Assembly (NCBI RefSeq): GCF_038443385.1
Contig: NZ_CP151726.1
Location: 186,001-250,000, forward strand
Direction of reading: 5' to 3'
Length of the DNA: 64,000 nt
Source of the DNA: Stieleria varia
Lineage (GTDB): Bacteria > Planctomycetota > Planctomycetia > Pirellulales > Pirellulaceae
Shown here piece after piece: positions 25,734 to 34,319 of this stretch (positions within the stretch are counted from its first letter, which is position 1; each line of letters starts with the position of its first letter). A program made the translations under genes and the position numbers. Under the pieces are notes generated by a model, which saw nothing but the letters and a program-made list of their open reading frames with translations, was not told the origin of the DNA and did not search any database.

Positions 25734-27479
25734 TCAACTTGCGGGAGCTTCGAGGGGGACGCCTCCGCCGCTTGCTCGCACGACTTTCAACGCCACACGA
25801 TCTTGCAGATTGGGACGAAAGATCGTCAACAGCAGCAGCGGCAGGAACCAAGCGATGTACAGACCGCCGCCATATCCGTGCCAAAACTGAGCTGCAACCA
25901 TGACAGCCGCGGAACAACTGATCAAGGTCCCCAGGTTTTTGGGCGACGGCCAGGACGCAAAGAAGAAACAAAGGATCAAAAAGGCAACAATGACTGGCAG
26001 ACGATAGACAGGATCCCAACCCAACCCCCAAATCCCTCGCGGTGTCATCGTCGGTTTGAAAAGTCCGAACATTCGCAACAAATGATCCACCAACGTCTCG
26101 GTGCCCCCAAAGGTCAGCAACGCCATCAGGATGGTCAAGGTCACGATCACCGCAGCGGCAAAGCGACGGACTCCGCGACGCCAATAAAAACTGCACCACA
26201 GCGGCAACAAAAACAGCGGATAGTAAACCAGTCCGGCAGCCAAACCGATGAACACACCGGCCACGGCGGGTTTGCGATACGTCAAGATCGCCCACAACAA
26301 GAGCGCAGCGGGCAGCGCATGATCGACCCGGCCCGTCATCTGCGCGGTGTACGGCATGATCAGGTACAGCGTCGCACAGCCGACCCCCGCTCGAAGATTA
26401 TCAAAGTGGCGATTGCCGATCAAAACGATGCCCGAGACGATCGCCAAGTGAGCCATGATCGCCATGATCTTGGCCACCAAAGTCCAGCCCTGCGCGCTCA
26501 AGTCCAGCTCATCCGGCGTCGCAGGCTCTTCGCCGCCCAAGGCGGTGCTGACCGGTCGCGTTGTGATCGTCGGCAACTTGTGCATCAAAGCGTAGCCGGG
26601 ACCAAGTTCCGGACCCTGCCATACCTGCATCCGCGGTGTACTCGTCACGACGTTGCCCATCATGAAAATGAACAACGAGATGCTGATGAAATAGAGTCCA
26701 CCGGTGGTCAGATTGGGATCCAGCAACGGACGACGAACCATCATCGGATCGATCATCAATCGCACCAGGATCATGAACTCGACAAAGAACAACAGGATGA
26801 AGCCCGATCGTTGAAGCTGTCGCGCAGAGTATGCCGCAGCGGACTCCATCGGGTCCTTTTCCATCGAGGTCGCTTCCAAATGCCGGTCCAATGCGTTGGG
26901 ATCGGTCAGCAGCGGAGAATTGGTTTCTTCCTGGAGTGTGGGCTCGACAGTGACTTGAGGGGCCTCCTCCGTCACGGTCTCCGGTTTGTTTGAGTCGCTG
27001 TCTGGGACGCTGGCTGGATTACTCTTGGGGTCTCCCGAATCATCTACGTCGGTTTCCGCCTCGGTAGTGTTTTCGCTCTCAGGGTCCGCTTGAGAACGGA
27101 TCAGCATGGTGGGCCGACTATCAAACGATGCGTATCGGGAATTCTCGCCACTCGAATCACGCAGCGAGGACTGATCATCCAGTTGACCCTTCGTTGACGA
27201 AAAGGGATGCCTCTGTGTGGTCGGGTGGTCTGATTCTCGCCGGTCGGCTTGATGGGACCGCGCGGCCAATTGATCCGATTCCAGCTCCCGGAGTTGTCGC
27301 CGCCGGCCTTCGTGGACCATCAACAAACCCGGCGCCAGCAAAATCAGCAGCACGATATCTAGATTTCGGACACTCCAAAATCGGTGAAAGACAAAGTACA
27401 AGCCGATCGTCAGAAACGACGACATGTACACCCATGTCGTCGGATCGGGACGCTTGTAATAAAGCAGGAACTCGCTCAT
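25734..27479 (-). CDS. Polytopic membrane protein of unknown function
   Basis: The 581-aa protein has two or three N-terminal transmembrane segments. A long polar, acidic linker follows (about 75-215, rich in Glu, Asp, Ser and Pro). Then come eight or more transmembrane segments. The pattern 'MTGRVDHALPAALLLWAI...GVFIGLAAGLVYYPLFLLPLWCSFYWRRG' recalls GT-C-type or DUF2029-like polytopic glycosyltransferases, but I cannot confirm a catalytic Asp/Glu. It lies directly upstream of the membrane MutS-like gene (3-bp spacing). A shared role at the membrane is inferred from this. Confidence 0.82.
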   Translation of the reverse strand: MSEFLLYYKRPDPTTWVYMSSFLTIGLYFVFHRFWSVRNLDIVLLILLAPGLLMVHEGRRRQLRELESDQLAARSHQADRRESDHPTTQRHPFSSTKGQLDDQSSLRDSSGENSRYASFDSRPTMLIRSQADPESENTTEAETDVDDSGDPKSNPASVPDSDSNKPETVTEEAPQVTVEPTLQEETNSPLLTDPNALDRHLEATSMEKDPMESAAAYSARQLQRSGFILLFFVEFMILVRLMIDPMMVRRPLLDPNLTTGGLYFISISLFIFMMGNVVTSTPRMQVWQGPELGPGYALMHKLPTITTRPVSTALGGEEPATPDELDLSAQGWTLVAKIMAIMAHLAIVSGIVLIGNRHFDNLRAGVGCATLYLIMPYTAQMTGRVDHALPAALLLWAILTYRKPAVAGVFIGLAAGLVYYPLFLLPLWCSFYWRRGVRRFAAAVIVTLTILMALLTFGGTETLVDHLLRMFGLFKPTMTPRGIWGLGWDPVYRLPVIVAFLILCFFFASWPSPKNLGTLISCSAAVMVAAQFWHGYGGGLYIAWFLPLLLLTIFRPNLQDRVALKVVRASGGGVPLEAPAS

Positions 27480-27771
27480 ATGGCATTCGAGCCGGCATCA
27501 TGCCGGCTCATGAGTTTCTTGACTGCGTTTGATGAGGGACGCACCCCATGTACTCCGCCTGAGTCTTGTCAAACGGAGTCCAAGTACTCGGTGTCAACGA
27601 TTGTGGGGAGTCAAAGGTATTGGGGAGTCAATGATTTCGGGGTGACATTGCTTTCTGGGTGACAACGCCGAGCTCGAACATTCGAGTCGGCGGACGACAA
27701 TCTAGCAAAATCCCGTTTCCTGTGGGGGACCGGCTCGTAAAGCCGGCCATTTGCCATCCAGAAAGAGGGAA
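27480..27771. other. Intergenic region with short palindromes
   Basis: It contains a perfect palindrome with arms GAGCCGGCAT (27489-27498) and ATGCCGGCTC (27500-27509), imperfect repeats of 'GGGGAGTCAA' (about 27607-27660), and a CCGGCT/AGCCGG hairpin near 27730-27745. No gene is seen. Confidence 0.5.
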
Positions 27772-29223
27772 TCACACGATTTCGGGCACTTCGTAACCCT
27801 TGCGGTACTCGCGACTGAGGAATCCGTTCGCCGAATCCGCGTTTTCACCGACAAACTGCTGGGTTTTGCTATCAAGCGTCAACATGCCGCTCATTTGGAT
27901 CTCGTCGCTTTCCAGCTTCAGGTCGTGCGCGGCCAGATGCTCGTCCATTTCTGCGATCAAGGCGTTCCACTCATCCAGCTTGACCTCCCGGGCTTGCTCA
28001 CGCGAGAACGGCTTTCCGGCGCGGAAGGCCACGTTGGCCAAGTTGCACCAGCCGGTGCTGTCATTGCCCACCGCGATCTCCGCGTTGAGAATCGACGAGT
28101 CGCCTTTGCGAACGGCCTCGATGAAGTTGGCCTGGTGCTTGACATCGCCGTTGCCTTTGAAGGTCCGGATGGTCTTGCCGTCCTTGTCGATGGCCTTTGC
28201 GTTGCCCCGCTGGCCTTCGAATCGGCCGCCTTCGCAGTACGCGATGTAGCCACTGCCGGGGCCGGGGTGGGCAGGAGATTTCTTGCCGCCTGGTTCCGAT
28301 GGCAAGTTGCTCAGTCCGATGACGACCGGGATGGTTCCCGTGTCAAAGTAAGCGAAGTGAACATTGGGAGTTTGGCCGGCGTCTCCGAGCGCTACGCGTC
28401 CGCCGCCGCCAAGGATTCGCTGAGGCAAAGCGACGGAGTCTTGGAAGATGTTGTTGCGAAGGTCATCAAGCACGTGGACGCCCCAGTTGCCCATCTCGCC
28501 GCTACCCGTGTTCCAGTCCCAGTGCCAATCGTAGTGCAGGTTGTTGCGATAGATCGGTTGGTCTTGAGCAGGGCCCAGCCACATGTCGTACGCTACTGAT
28601 TTTTCGATCTGTAGGGGAGTTTCTCGTTTGCCGATGGAACCGCGAATGCCGTATCGATTGACACGCGCGGCTTTGATTTCGCCGAGGCCTTTTTCTTCGT
28701 GCAAGAATTTCTTGATCTCGGCTTGCATCGGATCGCTTCGCTGTTGCGTTCCGATCTGGCAAACACGCTTGTACTTGCGTGCCGCGGCAACGGTTTGTTT
28801 GCCTTCCCATTGGCTGTGCGAAAGCGGTTTCTCGACGTACACGTCTTTACCGGCTTCCATCGCCCAGATGGCGGCCAAGCAGTGCCAGTGATTGCAGGTG
28901 GCGACAACGACCGCGTCGATGCTGGGCGATGCGATCAGCTCACGCAAATCGGTCCATCCTTGGGCTTTGGGGAAACGCTTCTTCGCGGCACCCAAGCGAT
29001 TCTCGTCGACATCGCACAATCCGGCGATGTTCACTCCGTCGACTTTGCTGAACTGCCCCATCAAATCGTTTGCACGCCCCCCGCAACTGACGAACCCGAG
29101 ATTGATTTCGTCGTTCGCATTGGCCGCACGCAGCGAACGCGCAGGTAGCGATGTGGTGAGGGCCGCGGCGGCAGCCAGGGCGGACGATGTCTTGGCAAAT
29201 TGCCGACGAGAAAGCTTGCTCAT
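27772..29223 (-). CDS. Gfo/Idh/MocA family oxidoreductase (Tat-exported)
   Basis: The 483-aa protein begins with a twin-arginine signal (SRRQFAK, then 'TSSALAAAAAL'), so it is exported folded. An N-terminal NAD(P)-binding fold follows, though its glycine loop is degenerate ('GFVSCGGRAND'). The Gfo/Idh/MocA pattern 'DAVVVATCNHWHCLAAIWAMEAGKDVYVEKPLSHS' contains the EKP motif. The C-terminal domain is the mixed beta sheet of this family. Such proteins oxidise or reduce sugars, often after glycan release. The ATG at 29223 was chosen because it starts the Tat signal; the longer frame adds 18 residues without support. Confidence 0.92.
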   Translation of the reverse strand: MSKLSRRQFAKTSSALAAAAALTTSLPARSLRAANANDEINLGFVSCGGRANDLMGQFSKVDGVNIAGLCDVDENRLGAAKKRFPKAQGWTDLRELIASPSIDAVVVATCNHWHCLAAIWAMEAGKDVYVEKPLSHSQWEGKQTVAAARKYKRVCQIGTQQRSDPMQAEIKKFLHEEKGLGEIKAARVNRYGIRGSIGKRETPLQIEKSVAYDMWLGPAQDQPIYRNNLHYDWHWDWNTGSGEMGNWGVHVLDDLRNNIFQDSVALPQRILGGGGRVALGDAGQTPNVHFAYFDTGTIPVVIGLSNLPSEPGGKKSPAHPGPGSGYIAYCEGGRFEGQRGNAKAIDKDGKTIRTFKGNGDVKHQANFIEAVRKGDSSILNAEIAVGNDSTGWCNLANVAFRAGKPFSREQAREVKLDEWNALIAEMDEHLAAHDLKLESDEIQMSGMLTLDSKTQQFVGENADSANGFLSREYRKGYEVPEIV

Positions 29224-29448
29224 TGCGAAATCCCATGGGGGTGGTGTGCGATAAAGGCGGTTCCGCATTGTAAACAATGTGAACTCGATTCACAGCAGCG
29301 AAGCGACCGGAAAAAAAAGCCGAATCGGCGTGTTTTGCCACGTCGGACCAAAACCAGCCGGTCCATGAACAACTATCCTTTCGAAAACCGAAACCGAACG
29401 GTGCCGTCAAGAAATGGCCCGCAAATGCAAAGAATGTAATCAAACCTC

Positions 29449-30945
29449 ATGGCCACTCTCCATCAACACCTTCCAATGCTTCATCACCTACCAATGCGGC
29501 ATCCCCAGACGATCCGCCTTGGCCAGTCAACGCCCATCTCCTCATACGTCGCGTTTCTCTTCGCGATTGCCATGGCGACTTTCCTGCTGCCCCGTTGCCT
29601 CGCGGAGGAACCCCAAAATCGTCCGAACGTCTTGTTCATCGCCGTGGACGATTTGCGGCCTGAATTGAACTGCTATGGAAAATCTCACATTCATTCGCCC
29701 AACATCGACCGGTTGGCCTCCAGTGGTATGTTGTTCCAGCGGTCTTACTGCATGGTCCCCACGTGTGGAGCCTCGCGATCAAGCTTGATGACTGGATTGC
29801 GACCGACGAAAAATCGGTTTGTCAATTATCTGACGCGTGCCGACAAAGACGCTCCGGGGATCACGACACTCAATACCCACTTCAAGAACAACGGCTATCA
29901 CACCGTGTCCAACGGCAAGGTGTTTCATCACACAGACGACAATGTCGGGGGATGGTCCGAAGCTCCTTGGAGACCAAATGCAAAGTCCTATCAGCTCGCC
30001 GAGAATCAAAAGCTGCAAGGCCGAAAAAACGCCAAGGGCAAATTGCTCAGAGGCCCCGCTTTTGAAGCCGCCACTGAGGACGACGAACAATACGCGGACG
30101 GCATGACGGCTGCAAAAACGATCGACGACTTGCGGCGATTGTCCAAACAAGATCAACCGTTCTTCTTGGCGGTCGGGTTCATGAAACCGCACTTGCCATT
30201 CGTGGCGCCACAAAAGTACTGGAATCTGTACGATCGAAATCAAATTCAATTGCCAGCCAACTACAAAGTTCCCAAGGACGCGCCCGCCGAAGCGATTCAC
30301 AGCTCTGGTGAACTTCGGGCGTACCATGGAATTCCTCCCCAAGGTCCCGTGTCCGACGAGACCGCCCTGTCGATGATTCACGGCTACTACGCTTGCGTCA
30401 GTTTCACCGATGCACAAGTCGGTCGAGTGCTGTCAGAACTGGATCAACTCGGATTGCGGGACAATACGATCGTGGTTTTGTGGGGCGATCACGGCTGGAA
30501 TCTTGGTGACCACACCCTGTGGTGCAAACACAGTTGTTTTGAATCGTCGATGCACGCCCCGCTGATCGTGCGGGCGCCCGGTATCCAAGGGGGAACAAAG
30601 ACGAACGCATTGACCGAATTCATCGACATCTATCCCACCCTGTGTGATTTGACGGGGCTTGAAAAGCCGTCTCACTTGGCCGGACGCAGTTTCACCCCAT
30701 TGCTACATGACCCCGACATGCCATGGAAGTCCGCCGCCATCGGTCGTTTTCAATCCGGCGACACGATTCGCACTGACCGCTATCGATTCTCCGAGTACAC
30801 CACCCGAGACGGAAAACAGACCGCTCGCATGTTGTATGATCACGAAGCCGACCCGTTGGAGAACATCAACGTTGCTGAACAAAGTTCTCTGACCAATGAA
30901 GTCGACAAGTTGACCACGCGTCTAGAGAATGAAAAAGGAAAGTAA
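29449..30945 (+). CDS. Iduronate-2-sulfatase-like sulfatase
   Basis: This 498-aa exported sulfatase removes sulfate esters from polysaccharides. A signal sequence covers about 30-52. Metal ligands DD are at 67-68 ('FIAVDDLRPELNCYG'). The formylglycine motif is CGASR at 106-110 (C106 is the modified Cys), with 'GKVFHH' and 'KPHLPF' further on and 'WGDHGWNLGDH' near the C-terminal half. This is the order found in the iduronate-2-sulfatase / choline-sulfatase group. Met residues at 29458 onward give alternative starts. It is divergent from the Gfo/Idh/MocA gene across a 225-bp gap, and the pair may be co-regulated. Confidence 0.92.
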   Translation: MATLHQHLPMLHHLPMRHPQTIRLGQSTPISSYVAFLFAIAMATFLLPRCLAEEPQNRPNVLFIAVDDLRPELNCYGKSHIHSPNIDRLASSGMLFQRSYCMVPTCGASRSSLMTGLRPTKNRFVNYLTRADKDAPGITTLNTHFKNNGYHTVSNGKVFHHTDDNVGGWSEAPWRPNAKSYQLAENQKLQGRKNAKGKLLRGPAFEAATEDDEQYADGMTAAKTIDDLRRLSKQDQPFFLAVGFMKPHLPFVAPQKYWNLYDRNQIQLPANYKVPKDAPAEAIHSSGELRAYHGIPPQGPVSDETALSMIHGYYACVSFTDAQVGRVLSELDQLGLRDNTIVVLWGDHGWNLGDHTLWCKHSCFESSMHAPLIVRAPGIQGGTKTNALTEFIDIYPTLCDLTGLEKPSHLAGRSFTPLLHDPDMPWKSAAIGRFQSGDTIRTDRYRFSEYTTRDGKQTARMLYDHEADPLENINVAEQSSLTNEVDKLTTRLENEKGK

Positions 30946-31355
30946 GTGCTCCCAGGCGACGCAGCCCTGGATGTCGGTGAGTCACGTTGACCCTCACTCA
31001 ATCGAGTCTGAGTCGGGAGTGTGTTCTGGCCGCTTGGTAAAGGATGAGGGCAGGCTGTGCTGGCGTGAAACCACTGTCACGTCGCCCGACACTGCCAAAA
31101 TCCTCCGCAAGACCTCCATGAGCTTGCCTCGTGGGTGAAAAAGTTTTGGAGTTAGTTCGCGATTCCTTCCAAAGCCAGCAACTATTCGGCTTGCTTGTTT
31201 CTAACCATGAAAACGATTGCTCACGCCAGGCAAGCTGGCATGGGGCACGTGCAGCGACCAAGCTGAAAGCATAAAACACCCAAGAGACACGGACTCGCTG
31301 CACAAAAATCCGAAATGCGATTCATCTCTCGTGATTCGCGTTACACTGAGAGGAG
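30946..31355. other. Intergenic, no gene seen
   Basis: This 410-bp gap separates the sulfatase from the small zinc-ribbon-like gene. Reading frames here lack family signatures. No strong palindrome of the families described elsewhere was found. Confidence 0.4.
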
Positions 31356-31769
31356 ATGATGGCCGGTGGCTTCGAGAGGAATGATTGGGTGAAAACGAGA
31401 TTCGATTCGGTTGATGAATTCTATCAGGAGATGGGTGCGTTGCTTGGAATCGACGCGGATGAAGTCGCAAGAATGTTTGGTCCGCGTCAGTCTCCTGAGC
31501 CGACCGCCAAAGAAATCGAGGCTGAGCCGAAAGAGATCGAGCGAATGTGCAATTGCTGCAGACTCCCGTTTCTTGTTAGCCGAAGATTTGCCGACGACGT
31601 TCCGCAAGAGAGCCCTTGGTGTTTTTGTGGTCGGTGCTTTGACTATGCATCCACTGGAGACCTCACTCTCGCCGAACAGACGCGGTTCCCCGTTGGGCCA
31701 CCGCCACGCGACCTGGAGGAGCGAATTCGCAAGTGGAAATCGTCAAGCGGCGATGATGTTCCGACATAG
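31356..31769 (+). CDS. Small protein with paired Cys motifs (hypothetical)
   Basis: The 137-aa protein is polar and acidic. It has two Cys clusters, 'CNCC' (about 65-68) and 'CFCGRC' (about 89-94), spaced as in a zinc ribbon. No signal peptide or membrane segment is seen. The start could be the second Met (MAGGF, 31359). I do not recognise the family. The composition is protein-like, but there is no operon partner, so the call is moderate. Confidence 0.55.
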   Translation: MMAGGFERNDWVKTRFDSVDEFYQEMGALLGIDADEVARMFGPRQSPEPTAKEIEAEPKEIERMCNCCRLPFLVSRRFADDVPQESPWCFCGRCFDYASTGDLTLAEQTRFPVGPPPRDLEERIRKWKSSSGDDVPT

Positions 31770-31855
31770 CTCAGCAACATCACGGGAATTGTCGACAGGC
31801 AAAGACCGATCACAAACGGAATTCTCAAAAACTGTGAAGCCATCAAATCCGCTTC

Positions 31856-32350
31856 TCATTCATCGTAGACCGGTGTCAGTTCGATTCCATTCATCCGTAG
31901 ATAGACCGACAGGATGGCTCGGTGATGGACCGTGTGGTTGAGGACCCACGTTCGCAAACACTCGCCTTTGGAGATGGTGAATAGAGTTTGCCCGCCAGAT
32001 TTTAATGACCAGTCTTCGGCGAGCTGTTCATCGGTCGCTGCCTCTATCGCTGCTCGCGCCTGCGTGACGGCAGTGTCAAATGCGTTGAGAATCTCAGCGG
32101 GGTCCTCCAGCGACGGTACCTCCGGCTTTGGACCCTCCAGTGGTGCCATGTCGAACTCATCGTTTGCGATGATTTGCGGTGTCCAGCCGATGAGGTCCGC
32201 AATATGGTTCGCGTTCCACCCGATGGATCGCAGTTTCTCATCAGCCTGCCACGATAGACTTTCCGGCGTCAACGCGGCAAGCACCTTCCGCGTACGCGGC
32301 ATTTCACGGTCAAATTCAGGAAGCATCAGATGTGAAAGTGTCTTCGGCAT
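31856..32350 (-). CDS. DinB-like superfamily protein
   Basis: The 164-aa protein fits the four-helix DinB/DUF664 fold: 'SIGWNANHIADLIGW' supplies the first metal-binding His, and 'LNHTVHHRAILSVYLR' the HxxxH pair. Such proteins often act as metal-dependent thiol-transferase or detoxifying enzymes; the substrate is unknown. I chose the ATG at 32350 because an AGAGG Shine-Dalgarno match lies just upstream. Met codons at 32371 and 32419 are less likely. Confidence 0.85.
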   Translation of the reverse strand: MPKTLSHLMLPEFDREMPRTRKVLAALTPESLSWQADEKLRSIGWNANHIADLIGWTPQIIANDEFDMAPLEGPKPEVPSLEDPAEILNAFDTAVTQARAAIEAATDEQLAEDWSLKSGGQTLFTISKGECLRTWVLNHTVHHRAILSVYLRMNGIELTPVYDE

Positions 32351-32424
32351 GATAGAAACCTCTTTGTTCATCGATTCTGGACCACCAAGCGTGACGATGA
32401 GCGTACCGTATTTCGTCATGCAGG

Positions 32425-32670
32425 GGACGTGCGGAAAATTGTTGCTGCCTATGACCGTGAAGCGGTCTCAGACGGTAGCCGGCGATAGAGCGCAGCGATC
32501 ATCGCCGGTTCATTCTGACGAGAACCGACCCCGGAGGCGGTCGCAGCCCAGATTCCGAGAAGTCTGCGACACCCTGCGGGGTCGATTCGACATGGTCGTC
32601 GCATACCACGGGTGCGCCTTCGGCGACCCGTGGCTACCTTCTGCGATCCCTTGCGGGATCCAATTTCACA
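32425..32670. repeat. Degenerate family G copy and adjoining hairpins
   Basis: Positions 32425-32527 match family G (GTTGCTGCCTATGACCGTGA, then 'GCGCAGCGATCATCGCCGG') but with damaged ends. Two further hairpins follow: CCACGGGT (32606-32613) with ACCCGTGG (32626-32633), and GATCCC/GGGATC near 32645-32660. The whole 32420-32766 gap between DinB and VOC genes contains no gene. Confidence 0.75.
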
Positions 32671-32766
32671 CTTAAGAATCAGTACCCATACTGATGGGTA
32701 ATCAAAGATGTCAGCAATGCACTTCACGTCCCGAGCATGACCTACAAATACTGAGGAGCAACAGCA

Positions 32767-33213
32767 GTGCAGCAACGAATCAGCCTGATCACATTGGGAG
32801 TCCGCGATCTAGCGGTGTCCAAGCGGTTTTACACGGAGATTCTCGGCTGGGAACCCGTCGAGAGTCCACCGGAGGTCGTCTTCTTTGATCTTGGAGGACT
32901 TGTGTTTTCGCTTTACCCTCACGAAAGCCTCGCCGCAGATTTCAATACCACCGCGCCGACTGATCAGCCAACCTATCGGGGTTTCACGTTGGCGCACAAT
33001 CTACGCAGCGAAGCAGAGGTGAATGCGTTGTTCGAGCATCTCAAGAAACACGATGTCGTTATCCTCAAAGAGCCGGAGAAAGTCTTCTGGGGCGGCTACT
33101 CGGGTTACTTCACCGATCCCGATGGTCACTGTTGGGAAATCGCCCATAATCCGTTTTGGACGATCAAGGATGACGGTCGAATCGAGATGCAGCCGCCCGA
33201 TGTGGATGAATGA
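32767..33213 (+). CDS. VOC (glyoxalase/bleomycin-resistance/dioxygenase) family protein
   Basis: The 148-aa protein has the two beta-alpha-beta-beta-beta modules of the vicinal oxygen chelate fold: 'ISLITLGVRDLAVSKRFYTEILGW' at the start and 'YSGYFTDPDGHCWEIAHNP' near the end, with the typical DPDGH. Members bind a divalent metal and act as lyases, dioxygenases or drug-binding proteins; no substrate can be named. The start is GTG, preceded by a GAGGAG Shine-Dalgarno match at 32752-32757, unusual in this window. The next gene follows after about 50 bp. Confidence 0.88.
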   Translation: MQQRISLITLGVRDLAVSKRFYTEILGWEPVESPPEVVFFDLGGLVFSLYPHESLAADFNTTAPTDQPTYRGFTLAHNLRSEAEVNALFEHLKKHDVVILKEPEKVFWGGYSGYFTDPDGHCWEIAHNPFWTIKDDGRIEMQPPDVDE

Positions 33214-33265
33214 ATTATGTACGTCGAGCAATCATTGGCTCCATCAGTCCTCGGAGTTATCTAAG

Positions 33266-34273
33266 ATGCATTACAGAATCCATCATCTCGCCTGCGTCAC
33301 TGTCTTGTTCGTGACCTTGGCTCAGGCAGCCGAAACCGGAACGCCCGCTGGCATCGCCAGCCGTTATCCAAACGATCAAGGCATCCAGGATGACCCGGCG
33401 GTTGTGTTCGTCGAGAACTTTGAAGACGCCAGTCTGGAGGTGATCGGCAAACGCTGGGACACCGTCCGCAACAGCGATGTCATGTCGTTGTCGAACATCG
33501 TTCCAGAGGGCAGCGGTGGAAAACAGTCGTTGTTGATCTCGCAACTCGCCGAGAAGGGGACGGGCGCGGACCTGTATCGTCAACTAGATCGTGGCTACGA
33601 AAAGCTCTACACGCGGATGTATGTACGATTTGCGGACGACTGTCAGCCCGTCCATCATTTTGGAACGTGTGTCGGTGGCAATCATCCGGCGACACGATGG
33701 CCTTCCGTGCGTGCAGGCCAACCCACCCAAGGCGATAAGTCTTTCTGGATCGGCATCGAGCCCTTCGGCCAAAAATGGCAATGGGATTACTACGCGTACT
33801 GGTGCGAGATGCGAGGAAGTCCGCCTCGTGGTCAGACTTGGGGCAACTCCTTCATTCATGACGAGTCTCTGCAGGTCCGCAAAAACGAATGGACGTGCAT
33901 CGAGTTGATGGTCGCCATGAATGATGTGGGAGACACCAACGGCGAGCTTGCACTTTGGATCGACGGCCGCCAAGTCAGCCACTTGGGAAAGGGGTTCCCC
34001 CATGGCAAATGGACGTTCGACAAGTTCCAGCCTGGTGCTGAAGGAGAGGGCGTGACATGGAATCACGCCAAAGGAGACCGAGATTACTTTCGCTCAGCAA
34101 GCGGCGGTGATCCCTTCGAAGGATTCCGTTTTCGCACCGTGAAAGACCTCAACGTTAATTTCCTGTGGCTGTACCTGTACATCACCAAAGGCACTCCTGG
34201 GCATGCCAACCGCGTCTGGTACGACGACGTCGTTGTCGCAACGCAGTACATCGGCCCCTTGGCGAAAAAGTGA
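33266..34273 (+). CDS. Secreted concanavalin-A-like protein (possible polysaccharide lyase-like)
   Basis: The 335-aa protein has a signal peptide (1-21, ending AQAAE). Its body is beta-rich with many aromatic residues: 'FVENFEDASLEVIGKRWD', 'YTRMYVRFADD', 'WNSF' and 'NFLWLYLYITKGTPGHANRVWYDDVVVATQYIG'. This pattern fits a concanavalin-A/LamG jelly roll as found in polysaccharide lyases and glycan-binding proteins. No catalytic set can be assigned. The start at 33266 has a GGAG match about 10 bp upstream. It is followed 46 bp later by a GT1 gene. Confidence 0.78.
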   Translation: MHYRIHHLACVTVLFVTLAQAAETGTPAGIASRYPNDQGIQDDPAVVFVENFEDASLEVIGKRWDTVRNSDVMSLSNIVPEGSGGKQSLLISQLAEKGTGADLYRQLDRGYEKLYTRMYVRFADDCQPVHHFGTCVGGNHPATRWPSVRAGQPTQGDKSFWIGIEPFGQKWQWDYYAYWCEMRGSPPRGQTWGNSFIHDESLQVRKNEWTCIELMVAMNDVGDTNGELALWIDGRQVSHLGKGFPHGKWTFDKFQPGAEGEGVTWNHAKGDRDYFRSASGGDPFEGFRFRTVKDLNVNFLWLYLYITKGTPGHANRVWYDDVVVATQYIGPLAKK

Positions 34274-34319
34274 TCGACCGGGTCTCCGCCGAAGTCGTCA
34301 TTCTCGCCATCAACCAGCC

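Noticed and set aside
25623..26993. Long plus-strand frame of 456 codons
   Set aside because: It is antisense to the membrane protein and MutS-like genes, has no family motif and a composition (very high Gln, Arg, His) typical of an opposite-strand shadow.
30929..31138. Short plus-strand frame after the sulfatase
   Set aside because: It overlaps the sulfatase end in another frame and shows no motif or Shine-Dalgarno match.
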